Shown here: piece after piece, positions 18,036 through 26,850 of the stretch
Position numbering within the stretch: position 1 is the first letter of the stretch
How the letters are laid out: each line of letters opens with the position of its first letter
Assembly: GCF_021590045.1 (NCBI RefSeq)
Contig: NZ_CP062221.1
Coordinates: 2,852,001 to 2,916,000, forward strand
Source of the DNA: Cellulomonas palmilytica
GTDB taxonomy: Bacteria; Actinomycetota; Actinomycetes; Actinomycetales; Cellulomonadaceae
Reading direction: 5' to 3'
Length of the DNA stretch: 64,000 bases
Translations under genes and position numbers: made by a program
The notes under the pieces: generated by a model
The model's database searches: none
What the model was told of the DNA's origin: nothing
The model's input: only the letters and a program-made list of their open reading frames with translations

Positions 18036-19289
18036 GTGGACGAGGAGCAGCCGGCGGACCTCGGCGCGTCGCGTGCCCCGGGCACGGGTCCCGACGACGA
18101 CCGCCCCGACGACCGCCCTCACGAGCGGACCGACCTCCGGTCGGCTCCCGCTCCCCGGCGCGTCGTGCTCGACGCAGGCGGCCGTGCTCCCCTGCTGCCG
18201 AGCGCACGGGCCGCGTTCGTCGAGGCCCTCGACCAGGGCTGGGCGGACCCGCGGCGGCTGCACGCGGAGGGCCGTCGCGCCCGCGCGTTGCTCGACGGGG
18301 CGCGCGAGGCGATCGCGGGTGCGCTCGGCGCGCGCACGCAGGACGTCGACCTGGCCCCGTCGCACACGGCCGCGCTGCACGCCGCGGTGCTGATGGTCGC
18401 GCGCGGCCGGCGGCGCGTGGGCGCCGACGTGGTGACGAGCGCCGTGGAGCGCGCCGCGGTGCTGCACGCGGCGGGCTTCGTGGCGCAGCGCGCGCAGGGC
18501 GAGCACCGCACGGTGCCGGTGGACCGCACGGGCGCCGTGGACCCCGACACGTTCGCCGCCGCTCTGCGGGCGCCCGGCGTGGCGCTCGCCGCCCTCCAGC
18601 ACGCGAACGGCGAGGTCGGCACGCTCCAGCCCCTCGACGCCGTGCACGCGGCCGCCCGGGAGGCGGGCGTGCCGCTGCTCGTCGACGCGGGCGCGAGCGT
18701 GGGGCACGTGCCCACGGGCTCGTCGTGGGACCTGCTCGCGGCGGACCCGGGCGACTGGGGCGGCCCCGGCGGTCTCGGCGTGCTCGTCACGCGCCCGGGC
18801 GTACGGCGCGCGCCGGACTGGCCGCAGGACGAGGACCGGTGGTTCCCCGGCGGCGTGTCGGTCCCGGCCGCGCTCGCGGCGGCGGTGGCGTTGCAGGACG
18901 CGACGGCGACGGCGGCCGACCGCGACCGGCGGCTGCGCCCGCTCGTCGACGAGCTGCGGGGCACGGTCGCCGCACGCGTTCCCGACGTCGACGTCGTCGG
19001 CGACCCGGTGCGCCGGCTCCCCCACGTGCTGACGTTCTCGTGCCTGTACGTGGACGGCGAGGCGATCGTCTCCGAGCTCGACCGCCGGGGCTTCGCGGTG
19101 GGCTCGGGGTCCGCGTGCTCGTCGAGCACGCTCGAGCCGTCGCACGTGCTCGCCGCGATGGGCGCCCTCACGCAGGGCAACGTGCGCGTGGCGCTGCACC
19201 ACGCCACCACGCCCCAGGACGTCGCCGACTTCCTGGCCGTGCTGCCGGGCGTCGTCGCGGACCTGCGCGCGAGCCTCGGCGTGGTGTGA
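18036..19289 (+). CDS. Cysteine desulfurase-like class V aminotransferase homologue without any lysine
   Basis: 417 residues with the fold I pattern of NifS/IscS proteins. QHANGEVGTLQPL matches the cofactor-stacking histidine region, VDAGASVGHVP the cofactor aspartate region, and SGSACSS the loop with the sulfur-carrying cysteine. The position of the PLP-binding lysine (normally HK before a GPKG loop) reads GDWGGPGGLG, so the lysine is Asp. The translated protein contains no lysine at all, so a Schiff base with PLP is impossible by the normal route. It is probably a non-canonical or non-catalytic relative, perhaps a cysteine or sulfur carrier. It is convergent with an Fe-S carrier gene. Confidence 0.85.
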   Translation: MDEEQPADLGASRAPGTGPDDDRPDDRPHERTDLRSAPAPRRVVLDAGGRAPLLPSARAAFVEALDQGWADPRRLHAEGRRARALLDGAREAIAGALGARTQDVDLAPSHTAALHAAVLMVARGRRRVGADVVTSAVERAAVLHAAGFVAQRAQGEHRTVPVDRTGAVDPDTFAAALRAPGVALAALQHANGEVGTLQPLDAVHAAAREAGVPLLVDAGASVGHVPTGSSWDLLAADPGDWGGPGGLGVLVTRPGVRRAPDWPQDEDRWFPGGVSVPAALAAAVALQDATATAADRDRRLRPLVDELRGTVAARVPDVDVVGDPVRRLPHVLTFSCLYVDGEAIVSELDRRGFAVGSGSACSSSTLEPSHVLAAMGALTQGNVRVALHHATTPQDVADFLAVLPGVVADLRASLGVV

Positions 19290-19307
19290 CGGGCGCTCCC
19301 GCAGGAA

Positions 19308-19357
19308 CGACGAAGGCCCGCTCGCTCGCCGGGGGCGAGGAACGGGCCTTCGTCGTG
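19308..19357. terminator. Bidirectional hairpin terminator
   Basis: Perfect 13-bp stem (ACGACGAAGGCCC, 19308-19320, against GGGCCTTCGTCGT, 19345-19357) with a 24-nt loop, between the convergent desulfurase-like and Fe-S carrier genes. Confidence 0.75.
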
Positions 19358-19371
19358 CGAGGTCCGAGGCG

Positions 19372-19722
19372 TCAGCTGAAGGAGCCGCCGCACGCGCAGG
19401 CGCTGCCCGCGTTCGGGTTGTCGATCGTGAAGCCCTGCTTCTCGATCGTGTCCGCGAAGTCGATCGTCGCGCCCTCGAGGTACGGCACGGACATGCGGTC
19501 CACGACGACCTCGACGCCGTCGTAGTCGCGCACCGCGTCACCGTCGAGCAGGCGCTCGTCGAAGTACAGCTGGTAGATGAGGCCGGAGCAGCCACCGGGC
19601 TGCACGGCCACGCGGAGCCGCAGGTCGTCGCGACCCTCCTGCTCGAGCAGGCTGCGAACCTTGTCCGCCGCGACGTCGGTGAGGTTCACGCCGTGCGTGG
19701 CGACCTCGGTGGTCTCGCTCAT
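19372..19722 (-). CDS. erpA: A-type iron-sulfur carrier / insertion protein
   Basis: 116 residues of the HesB/IscA/ErpA family, which deliver Fe-S clusters to apo-enzymes. The three conserved cysteines are present: one in PGGCSGLIY (near residue 45) and two in the C-terminal SACACGGSF. The start at 19722 has AGGAG 6 nt upstream; an in-frame extension of 14 codons is unlikely. In actinobacteria this gene often lies near respiratory genes, as here. The distinction between ErpA and IscA is by usual actinobacterial naming, not by a visible residue. Confidence 0.92.
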   Translation of the reverse strand: MSETTEVATHGVNLTDVAADKVRSLLEQEGRDDLRLRVAVQPGGCSGLIYQLYFDERLLDGDAVRDYDGVEVVVDRMSVPYLEGATIDFADTIEKQGFTIDNPNAGSACACGGSFS

Positions 19723-19899
19723 GGGCACTCCTGACGGAAGACGAACGTTCTTCGCAGGACCCAACCACGGCGCGGTCGCAGATGTTCCCGGCGGCTGGCG
19801 CGGATCCTCGCCACCAGCGTACGCCCGCGCGCGCGACGCACCGCGCGACCGAGACGGATGCCACAGCGCGTCGCGGCCGGCGCCCCGGGGCGGCGGCGG

Positions 19900-21096
19900 T
19901 CAGGCGGGTGACCAGGTCCGCGCGACGCGGGCGACCCGCGCCGCGAGCGTGCCCGTCGGGTCGGCGAGCGCGGCGGCGACGAGGTCGTCGCGGTCGGCGA
20001 CCGCGTACGCGCCCGCGAGCCCCGCGGCCGCCCACTCGCGGCGGCCCACCTCGACCTGACCGGCGACGACGATCGTCGGGACCGCGTACGGCAGGGCGCG
20101 CTGCGCGACGAGCGCGGCGACCTTGCCGTGCAGCGACTGCCAGTCGAACCGCCCCTCCCCCGTCACGACGAGGTCGCTCGCCGCGATGCGCGCGTCGAGG
20201 CCCACGGTGTCCGCGACGAGCGCAGCGCCCGGCACGACGCGTCCACCGAGGAGCGCGAGGCCGAAGCCCAGGCCCCCGGCCGCGCCGGCGCCCGGGGCGT
20301 GCGTCAGGCGCTTGGCCGCCGCGGCCGCACCCGCCGCGCCGGCGAGCAGATCGGGTCGCAGGTCTGCGCCGAGCGCGTCGACCGCGGCACGCGAGAACGT
20401 GGCGAGCGCGCGCTCGAGGTCCTGCGCCTGCTCGGGGGTCGCGCCCTTCTGCGGCGCGAATCCCGCGCTCGCGCCCTGCAGGCCGAGCAGCGGGACGTCG
20501 ACGTCGGTCGCCACCAGCAGCTCCACGCCGCGCCACGCGTCGCGCAGTGCACGCAGCCCGCCCAGGTCGTCGGGGCGCACGCCCACGAGCGCGCCGCCGC
20601 CGTGCGCGAGCACGCCGCGCGGGTCCGGGTGGCCGAGCCCGACGAGCAGGCCCGCGCCGGCGTCGTTGGTCGCGGACCCGCCCAGCCCGACGACGACGCG
20701 GCCGGCGCCCGTGGCGCGCGCGGCGGCGAGCAGCTCGCCGAGGCCGCGGGTCGTCGTCCGCGTCGGGTCCCGCCGCTCGGCGGGGACGAGCGGGAGGCCG
20801 ACGGCGTGCGCCGACTCGACGTAAGCGGTGCGTCCGCGCTCGTCGTCGACGACGAGCACCGCGGCCGGGGCGGGGTCGCCGAGGGGTCCCGGGACGGTCA
20901 CCGCGACGAGCTCGCCGCCGAGCGTCGTGCGCAGCGTCTCGACGAAGCCGGGCCCGCCGTCCGACAGCGGGCAGCCCGTCACCTCGTCGTGCGGTGCGGC
21001 CGTGCGCCACGCGTCGACGACGGTCGACGTGGCCTGCGCGGACGTCAGGCTCGAGCCGAAGCAGTCGGGGGCCACCAGCACTCGCACGCCGCGCAT
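19900..21096 (-). CDS. Glycerate kinase, type 1 (GarK/GlxK family)
   Basis: Phosphorylates D-glycerate, usually to 2-phosphoglycerate, linking glyoxylate and sugar-acid breakdown to glycolysis. 398 residues, close to the usual 370-390. N-terminal APDCFGSSLTSAQA matches the family APDSFKGSLSA start, except that Phe-Lys-Gly has become Phe-Gly-Ser. LSDGGPGF (normally PMADGGEG), VVGLGGSATNDAGAG, and ATDVDVPLLG with GASAGFAPQKGA follow. VVTGEGRFDWQSLHGK closes the active site. The changes in the first two motifs are notable but keep the Asp and glycines. Monocistronic, divergent from nadA. Confidence 0.9.
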   Translation of the reverse strand: MRGVRVLVAPDCFGSSLTSAQATSTVVDAWRTAAPHDEVTGCPLSDGGPGFVETLRTTLGGELVAVTVPGPLGDPAPAAVLVVDDERGRTAYVESAHAVGLPLVPAERRDPTRTTTRGLGELLAAARATGAGRVVVGLGGSATNDAGAGLLVGLGHPDPRGVLAHGGGALVGVRPDDLGGLRALRDAWRGVELLVATDVDVPLLGLQGASAGFAPQKGATPEQAQDLERALATFSRAAVDALGADLRPDLLAGAAGAAAAAKRLTHAPGAGAAGGLGFGLALLGGRVVPGAALVADTVGLDARIAASDLVVTGEGRFDWQSLHGKVAALVAQRALPYAVPTIVVAGQVEVGRREWAAAGLAGAYAVADRDDLVAAALADPTGTLAARVARVARTWSPA

Positions 21097-21189
21097 CGTC
21101 GCACGCGCGGCCGATGTGTGACGTCGCCCACGCCCACAGCGGGGCGAAGGCCTCGCGGGCGCGCGGGCGCGTTGTGCGAGGATCGGCCC

Positions 21190-22410
21190 GTGAGCCTGAC
21201 GACCCCTGGCACGTCCGCGCCGGCCTCTCGCGCGTTCGTCGAGCCCGCCCCCTCCGCCCTGCTCCTGCTGGGCCGCGGCGTGGACCTCGCGTCCGAGCGC
21301 GGTGTCGAGTGCGCGGGCGCCCTGCCCGCCCCAAGCGACCCGGACCTCGTCGAGCGTGCCCGTGCGGCGCGTGCGGCGCTCGGCGACCGCGCGTTCGTGC
21401 TCGGCCACCACTACCAGCGCGACGAGGTGATCGCGTTCGCCGACGTCACGGGCGACTCGTTCAAGCTCGCCCGCGAGGCCGCGGCGCGTCCCGAGGCGGA
21501 GTTCGTCGTGTTCTGCGGCGTGCACTTCATGGCCGAGTCCGCGGACATCCTCACGTCCGACGCGCAGCAGGTCGTCCTCCCGGACCTCGCGGCGGGCTGC
21601 TCGATGGCCGACATGGCCGCCATCGACCAGGTCGAGGACGCGTGGGACGTGCTCGTCGACGCGGGCGTCGCGGACGACACCGTCCCGGTCACCTACATGA
21701 ACTCGACGGCGGCGATCAAGGCGTTCACGGGCCGCCACGGCGGCACGGTCTGCACGTCGTCCAACGCGCACGTCGCGCTGCGCTGGGCGTTCGACAAGGT
21801 CGGCGGCGTCGACGGCACCGGCAAGGTGCTGTTCATGCCCGACCAGCATCTCGGCCGCAACACCGCGGTGCAGCAGCTCGGCCTGTCGCTCGACGACTGC
21901 GTCGTGTTCGACCCGCGGCGACCCGGCGGCGGCCTCACGGCCCAGCAGCTGCGCGACGCGCGGATGATCCTGTGGCGCGGGCACTGCTCGGTGCACGGAC
22001 GGTTCTCGGCGCAGAACGTCGCGGACGTGCGCGCGGCGGACCCGGGAGTCACGGTCCTGGTGCACCCCGAGTGCAAGCACGAGGTCGTCACGGCCGCGGA
22101 CATGGTCGGCTCGACGGAGTACATCATCAAGGCGCTCGACGCGGCCCCCGCGGGCTCGTCGTGGGCGATCGGCACCGAGCTGAACCTGGTGCGGCGCCTC
22201 GCCGCCGCCCACCCGGACAAGACGGTGCACTACCTCGACTCGACGGTGTGCTTCTGCTCGACGATGAACCGCATCGACCTGCCGCACCTGGTGTGGACGC
22301 TCGAGTCGCTCGCCGCGGGGCGGGTCGTGAACCGGGTCGTCGTCGACCCGGACGACGCGCACTGGGCGCGCGTCGCGCTCGACCAGATGCTCGCCCTGCC
22401 CGGCTACTGA
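21190..22410 (+). CDS. nadA: Quinolinate synthase
   Basis: Condenses iminoaspartate with dihydroxyacetone phosphate to quinolinate in de novo NAD synthesis; a 4Fe-4S enzyme, cytoplasmic, 406 residues, the long NadA form. Visible are VLGHHYQRDEV (substrate histidines), CGVHFMAESA with the first cluster cysteine, MNSTAAIKAF, and CTSSNA with the second. VHPECKHEVV, STEYI, and the C-terminal VCFCSTMNRI complete the site. GTG at 21190 follows a GAGG. NadB and NadC are not in the window. Fe-S assembly genes lie immediately upstream. Confidence 0.95.
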   Translation: MSLTTPGTSAPASRAFVEPAPSALLLLGRGVDLASERGVECAGALPAPSDPDLVERARAARAALGDRAFVLGHHYQRDEVIAFADVTGDSFKLAREAAARPEAEFVVFCGVHFMAESADILTSDAQQVVLPDLAAGCSMADMAAIDQVEDAWDVLVDAGVADDTVPVTYMNSTAAIKAFTGRHGGTVCTSSNAHVALRWAFDKVGGVDGTGKVLFMPDQHLGRNTAVQQLGLSLDDCVVFDPRRPGGGLTAQQLRDARMILWRGHCSVHGRFSAQNVADVRAADPGVTVLVHPECKHEVVTAADMVGSTEYIIKALDAAPAGSSWAIGTELNLVRRLAAAHPDKTVHYLDSTVCFCSTMNRIDLPHLVWTLESLAAGRVVNRVVVDPDDAHWARVALDQMLALPGY

Positions 22411-22459
22411 CCGGCAGCAGTCCGCCCGCTCGTCCCCGGCCCGGCACCCAGGAGGAGTC

Positions 22460-23059
22460 GTGTCCACCGAGAAGCCCGTGCGCATCGGCCTGTTCGTGTT
22501 CGACGGCTGCGAGGAGCTCGACGTCGTCGGGCCGTACGACGTGCTCGCGTCGTGGGCGCACCACGTGCGCTCGGACACCGAGGTCGTGACGTTCTCGGCC
22601 GACGGCCGCGCCGTGCGCTGCGCGAAGGGGCTCGGCCTGGTGCCCGACCTCGGCGCCGACGACGTCGAGGACCTGCACGTGCTGCTGTACCCGGGCGGTC
22701 AGGGCACGCGCGCGCTCCTGCGCGACGAGGAGCACCTCGCGTGGGTGCGGAGGATGCGCGCGAGCACGCCGCTGGTCGCGAGCGTGTGCACCGGGTCGCT
22801 CGTGCTCGCGGCGGCGGGTCTGCTCGCGGGCCGACCGGCGACGACGCACTGGGCCTCGCTCGACCTGCTGACCGAGATCGACCCGAGCGTGCAGGTCGAC
22901 CGCGAGGCGCGGTTCGTCGACGACGGCGACGTGGTCACGTCCGCGGGCGTCTCCGCGGGCATCGACATGGCGCTGCACCTGGTCGCGCGGCTCGACTCGG
23001 TCGATGCGGCGCGCGGCGTGCGGCGCGGCATCCAGTACGACCCGCGCCCGCCCGTGTGA
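22460..23059 (+). CDS. DJ-1/PfpI family protein, isonitrile-hydratase-like
   Basis: 199 residues, one flavodoxin-like DJ-1/PfpI domain. The nucleophile elbow is VCTGSLVLAAAGLL with Cys110. The upstream acidic partner may be Glu19 or Asp21 in CEELDVVGPYDVL. TTHWASLDLL and SAGVSAGIDMALHLV are typical of the GATase1-like group with isonitrile hydratase and AraC-family sensor domains; no HTH is attached. The GTG start has a strong GGAGGAG site. It lies 49 bp after nadA on the same strand and may be co-transcribed. Substrate unknown. Confidence 0.85.
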   Translation: MSTEKPVRIGLFVFDGCEELDVVGPYDVLASWAHHVRSDTEVVTFSADGRAVRCAKGLGLVPDLGADDVEDLHVLLYPGGQGTRALLRDEEHLAWVRRMRASTPLVASVCTGSLVLAAAGLLAGRPATTHWASLDLLTEIDPSVQVDREARFVDDGDVVTSAGVSAGIDMALHLVARLDSVDAARGVRRGIQYDPRPPV

Positions 23060-23114
23060 CCGGGTCCGGGTCGCGCCCCGACGGCGCACGACAGCACCCG
23101 GACGTACCGCTGAG

Positions 23115-23120
23115 TAACAT
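23115..23120 (+). promoter_or_regulatory. -10 hexamer TAACAT of a leaderless promoter
   Basis: TAACAT, 6 nt before the GTG at 23127 of the thioesterase gene. Confidence 0.6.
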
Positions 23121-23126
23121 CGCGAC

Positions 23127-23669
23127 GTGATCCGCACCCTCCAGCTCGCGGCCGCCACGTTCCGTCCGCGCCGCGCGGTCCCCGGTCAGGACCTGTTCAG
23201 CCCGTCGGTCACGCGCATGCGCGTGCACCTGTCCGACCTCGACCTGTACCGCCACGTCAACAACGGCATCTACCTGCAGTGCATGGACGTGGCCCGGTCG
23301 AACTACCTCGCGGACCTCGGGTCCTTCGCCGCGCTCAACGAACGCGGCTGGTACCCCGTGGTCGCCGCGCAGACCATCAAGTACCGCCGCTCGCTCACGT
23401 TCCGTCAGCGGTTCGAGATCACGACGACGCTGCTCGGCTGGGACGCGCGCGTGGTCTACCTCGAGCAGTCGTTCTCGCGGCGCGGGAAGGACGGGCGGCC
23501 CGAGCACGTCGCGCGCGGTGTGGTCGCCGGGCGGTTCCTCGGGCGCGACGGCACCCGCGTCGCGGCGCCCGACGTGGTCGAGCTCCTCGCCGGCGCCCCG
23601 GTGCCGAGCCCGCCGGTCCCCGACGACGTCATGGCGTGGGCACGAGCGGTGGACGTCGCCGCCCGCTGA
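23127..23669 (+). CDS. Acyl-CoA thioesterase, 4HBT hotdog fold
   Basis: 180 residues with one hotdog domain. RVHLSDLDLYRHVNNGIYLQCMD in two adjoining parts carries the catalytic Asp and the HVNN turn of 4-hydroxybenzoyl-CoA/FadM-type thioesterases. Strands TIKYRRSLTF and FEITTTLLGWD, then VVYLEQSFSR, follow. A short Pro-rich end resembles family members annotated as mesenchymal-stem-cell-protein-like/acyl-ACP thioesterases. Substrate not deducible. Leaderless GTG start. It faces the M20 peptidase gene convergently, with an 88-bp gap that holds no clear hairpin. Confidence 0.87.
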   Translation: MIRTLQLAAATFRPRRAVPGQDLFSPSVTRMRVHLSDLDLYRHVNNGIYLQCMDVARSNYLADLGSFAALNERGWYPVVAAQTIKYRRSLTFRQRFEITTTLLGWDARVVYLEQSFSRRGKDGRPEHVARGVVAGRFLGRDGTRVAAPDVVELLAGAPVPSPPVPDDVMAWARAVDVAAR

Positions 23670-23757
23670 ACCGGCCGCGAGAGCCCGGACGCGCGACGAC
23701 CCGCGCAGCACGCGCCGCGCGGGTCGTCGGGAGACGGCGTCGAGGTCGACGCCGAGG

Positions 23758-25152
23758 TCAGTGCGCCAGGCGGTCCAGCAGGAGCGCCTCGGCCAGGACG
23801 ACCTTCTCGAGCTCGCCCAGGTGCACCGACTCGTTGGCGCCGTGCGCACGCGAGTCCGGGTCCTCGACGCCGGTGACGAGGATCGCCGCGTCGGGCCGCA
23901 GCTCGAGCAGGTCCGCGATGAACGGGATCGAGCCGCCGATGCCGATGTCGACCGGCTCGGTCCCCCACGACTGCGCGAACGCCCAGCGCGCGGCCTGCAT
24001 CGCGGGCGAGTCGGCCGGCGCCTGGAACGGCTTGCCCTGCTCGCCCTCGCGCACGGTGACGCGGGCGCCGAACGGCGCGTGCGCCTCGAGGTGAGCGCGC
24101 ATCGCCGCCATCGCCTCCGCGGGGTCGCTGCCGGGCGCGATGCGGACCGACAGCTTCGCCGTGGCGCGAGGGGCGATGGTGTTGGACGCGCTCGCGACAC
24201 GCGGCGCGTCGAACCCGATCACGCTGATCGCCGGACGCGTCCACAGCCGCGCGGTGAGCGGGCCGGTGCCGGCGAGGCGCACGCCGTCGAGCACACCAGC
24301 GTCGGCACGCAGCGCGGCCTCGTCGTAGTCGACGGCCGGGTCGGCGGCGCGGTGCAGGCCGGCGACCGCGACGTCACCGTTCTCGTCGTGCAGCGTCGCG
24401 ACCAGGCGCGCGAGCAGGGTCGGCGCGTCGAGGACCGGGCCGCCGTACATGCCGGAGTGGATCGCGTGGTCGACGGCCTGGACCTCGACCTCGAGGTCGA
24501 CCAGGCCACGCAGCGACGTCGTCAGGCCGGGCGTCCCGACCGCCCAGTTCGACGAGTCCGCGACGACCATGACGTCGGCGACCGCGAGCTCGTCGTGGTG
24601 CGCCTTCAGGAAGTCCGCGAACGTGGGCGAGCCGATCTCCTCCTCGCCCTCGACGAACACGACGAGGCCGACGCCGAGCTCGTCGCCGAGCACGCGCAGC
24701 GCGCCGAGGTGCGCGACGATCCCGGCCTTGTCGTCGGCCGCGCCGCGCCCGTACAGGCGCCCGTCGCGCTCGACGGGCTCGAACGGAGCGGTCTGCCACT
24801 CGGCGTCGTCGCCCGGGGGCTGCACGTCGTGGTGCGCGTACAGCAGCACGGTCGGCGCGCCCGGGGCGGCGGGGCGCGTGGCGAGGACCGCGGGGCGGCC
24901 GCGACGACCGTCGGCGCCCGCCGCGTGGACCACGCGCACGTCGGGCAGGCCGGCGCCCCGCAGCAGCTCGGCGACGTGCGCCGCGCTCGCCGCGACGTGC
25001 GCCTGGTCGAACTCGGCGTTGGAGACGCTCGGGATGCGCACGAGCGTCTCGAGCTCGGCGCGCAGCGCGGGGAAGGCGGCCGCCGTGCGCGCGCGCAGCT
25101 CCGCGACACGCTCGGGGGTGGGAAGGGCGGGAAGGGCGTGGTCGTTCGTCAC
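23758..25152 (-). CDS. M20-family metallopeptidase (dipeptidase type)
   Basis: 464 residues, full-length di-zinc peptidase of the M20 clan. LLYAHHDVQPPG supplies the first zinc histidine and catalytic Asp. GRGAADDKAGI has the bridging Asp, VFVEGEEEIGSP the general base Glu and a zinc Glu, and HGANESVHLGEL the last His. VDHAIHSGMYGGPVLDAP begins the inserted dimerisation (lid) domain. There is no signal peptide, so it probably acts on intracellular dipeptides. GTG at 25152 lies 8 nt from a TAGCGT hexamer and is divergent from DUF3043 with a 32-bp gap. Confidence 0.93.
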   Translation of the reverse strand: MTNDHALPALPTPERVAELRARTAAAFPALRAELETLVRIPSVSNAEFDQAHVAASAAHVAELLRGAGLPDVRVVHAAGADGRRGRPAVLATRPAAPGAPTVLLYAHHDVQPPGDDAEWQTAPFEPVERDGRLYGRGAADDKAGIVAHLGALRVLGDELGVGLVVFVEGEEEIGSPTFADFLKAHHDELAVADVMVVADSSNWAVGTPGLTTSLRGLVDLEVEVQAVDHAIHSGMYGGPVLDAPTLLARLVATLHDENGDVAVAGLHRAADPAVDYDEAALRADAGVLDGVRLAGTGPLTARLWTRPAISVIGFDAPRVASASNTIAPRATAKLSVRIAPGSDPAEAMAAMRAHLEAHAPFGARVTVREGEQGKPFQAPADSPAMQAARWAFAQSWGTEPVDIGIGGSIPFIADLLELRPDAAILVTGVEDPDSRAHGANESVHLGELEKVVLAEALLLDRLAH

Positions 25153-25160
25153 GGCCAGCC

Positions 25161-25166
25161 ACGCTA
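25161..25166 (-). promoter_or_regulatory. -10 hexamer TAGCGT for the M20 peptidase
   Basis: TAGCGT on the minus strand, 8 nt before the GTG at 25152. It sits back to back with the plus-strand hexamer at 25173, so the two divergent promoters overlap. Confidence 0.45.
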
Positions 25167-25172
25167 CTCGAC

Positions 25173-25178
25173 TACCCT
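25173..25178 (+). promoter_or_regulatory. -10 hexamer TACCCT of a leaderless promoter
   Basis: TACCCT, 6 nt before the GTG at 25185 of the DUF3043 gene. Confidence 0.6.
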
Positions 25179-25184
25179 GGAAGG

Positions 25185-25775
25185 GTGTTCGGACGCCAGA
25201 AGCCCCCTGTGACGACCCCCGGCCCGGTCGACGACGTGCCGGTCGGCATCATCGAGGAGGGCAAGGGCCGCCCGACTCCGCGCCGCAAGGAGGCCGAGGC
25301 CGCCAACCGGCGCCCGCTGGTCCCTTCCGACCGCCAGAGCGCCGCGAAGGCCGCACGGGCCGCGCAGCGCGAGCAGCGGGACCGCGAGTACAAGGCGCTG
25401 CAGGCGGGCGACGAGAAGGCGATGCCGCCGCGCGACCGCGGTCCGGTGCGCCGCTACGTGCGCGACTACGTCGACGCGCGCTACAACCTCGGCGAGTGGT
25501 TCCTGCCGATCGCGGCCGTGTGTCTGGTCGTGCAGCTCTCGTTCGCGCAGATCAACGCGTACGTCTCGGTGATCGCGCTGTTCGGGCTGTACGCGTACGT
25601 CATCGCCTCGATCATCGACGCCGTCGTGCTGTGGTTCCGCATCAAGCGGCGGATCATCGCGAAGTTCGGCGAGGTGCCGCGCGGCACGCTCATGTACGCC
25701 GTGATGCGCGCGTTCCAGCTGCGCCGCTCGCGGCTGCCCAAGCCGCAGGTGAAGCGTCGCGCCTACCCCGAGTGA
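25185..25775 (+). CDS. DUF3043 family membrane protein
   Basis: 196 residues. A basic, hydrophilic N-terminal half with PTPRRKEAEAANRRPL and AARAAQREQRDREYKALQ is followed by two membrane helices (about 108-126 and 128-148: WFLPIAAVCLVVQLSFAQI and YVSVIALFGLYAYVIASIID). A basic C-terminal tail completes it. This layout is the actinobacterial DUF3043 family; its function is unknown. Leaderless GTG start, divergent from the M20 peptidase. Monocistronic; the next gene has its own promoter. Confidence 0.9.
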   Translation: MFGRQKPPVTTPGPVDDVPVGIIEEGKGRPTPRRKEAEAANRRPLVPSDRQSAAKAARAAQREQRDREYKALQAGDEKAMPPRDRGPVRRYVRDYVDARYNLGEWFLPIAAVCLVVQLSFAQINAYVSVIALFGLYAYVIASIIDAVVLWFRIKRRIIAKFGEVPRGTLMYAVMRAFQLRRSRLPKPQVKRRAYPE

Positions 25776-25818
25776 CGGGTGCCGCGCGCCCCCGGTCGAA
25801 TCGGTTCGAGCGACGGCC

Positions 25819-25824
25819 TAGGGT
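25819..25824 (+). promoter_or_regulatory. -10 hexamer TAGGGT of a leaderless promoter
   Basis: TAGGGT, 6 nt before the ATG at 25831 of the aldo/keto reductase gene. Confidence 0.6.
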
Positions 25825-25830
25825 GAGCCC

Positions 25831-26841
25831 ATGGTCAACTACCGATTCCTGGGCCGCTCCGGCCTGAAGGTCACCGAGATCATCTACGGCAACTGGCTGA
25901 CGCACGGCTCGCAGGTCGAGAACGACACCGCCAGGGCGTGCGTGCGCGCCGCGCTCGACGCCGGTATCACGACGTTCGACACGGCCGACGTGTACGCGAA
26001 CACCGCGGCGGAGACCGTCCTCGGCGAGGCGCTGAAGGGCGAGCGCCGCCAGTCGCTCGAGATCCTCACCAAGGTCTACTGGCCCACCGGCCCCAAGGGC
26101 GCGAACGACTCCGGCCTGTCGCGCAAGCACATCCTCGAGTCGATCGACGGCTCGCTGCAGCGCCTGCAGACGGACTACGTGGACGTCTACCAGGCCCACC
26201 GGTTCGACCACTCGACGCCGCTCGAGGAGACGATGGTCGCGTTCGCGGACGTCGTGCGTCAGGGCAAGGCCCTGTACATCGGCGTCAGCGAGTGGACCGC
26301 GGACCAGATCCGCGCGGGCGCGGCACTGGCGCGCGAGCTGCGCGTCCCGCTGGTCTCGAGCCAGCCGCAGTACTCGATGCTGTGGCGCGTCATCGAGGAG
26401 GAGGTCGTCCCCGCGTCGCGCGAGGAGGGCCTGTCGCAGATCGTGTGGTCGCCGGTCGCCCAGGGCGTCCTGACGGGCAAGTACCTGCCCGGCCAGCCGG
26501 CGCCCGCCGGGTCGCGCGGCACCGACGAGAAGGGCGGCGCGCGCATGATCGGCGGCTTCCTGGAGAACCAGACGACGCTCGAGCGCGTGCAGCAGCTGCG
26601 CCCGGTCGCGGACGAGCTGGGCCTGACGATGGCGCAGCTCGCTGTCGCGTGGGTGCTGCAGAACGACAACGTCGCCGCGGCGATCATCGGCGCGTCGCGC
26701 CCCGAGCAGGTCGCGGAGAACGTCAAGGCGTCGGGCGTCACGATCCCCGACGAGCTGCTGGCCCGCATCGACGAGGTGCTGGGCGACAGCGTCGTGCGGG
26801 ACCCGGGCGAGACCGCCAAGTCCTCGCCCGCGTCGCGCTGA
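25831..26841 (+). CDS. Aldo/keto reductase, potassium-channel beta-subunit-like
   Basis: NADPH-dependent carbonyl reductase of 336 residues with a TIM-barrel. The catalytic tetrad is visible as Asp and Tyr in FDTADVYANT, Lys in ILTKVYW, and His in VYQAHRFD. The C-terminal cofactor loop has GASRPEQVAENVKA. GRSGLKVTEIIYGNW at the start and QYSMLWR in the middle match the Kv-beta/YghZ-like AKR branch. Physiological substrate unknown. Its 3' end is 9 bp from the convergent yczE-like gene with no visible terminator. Confidence 0.93.
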   Translation: MVNYRFLGRSGLKVTEIIYGNWLTHGSQVENDTARACVRAALDAGITTFDTADVYANTAAETVLGEALKGERRQSLEILTKVYWPTGPKGANDSGLSRKHILESIDGSLQRLQTDYVDVYQAHRFDHSTPLEETMVAFADVVRQGKALYIGVSEWTADQIRAGAALARELRVPLVSSQPQYSMLWRVIEEEVVPASREEGLSQIVWSPVAQGVLTGKYLPGQPAPAGSRGTDEKGGARMIGGFLENQTTLERVQQLRPVADELGLTMAQLAVAWVLQNDNVAAAIIGASRPEQVAENVKASGVTIPDELLARIDEVLGDSVVRDPGETAKSSPASR

Positions 26842-26850
26842 CCTGCCGGG

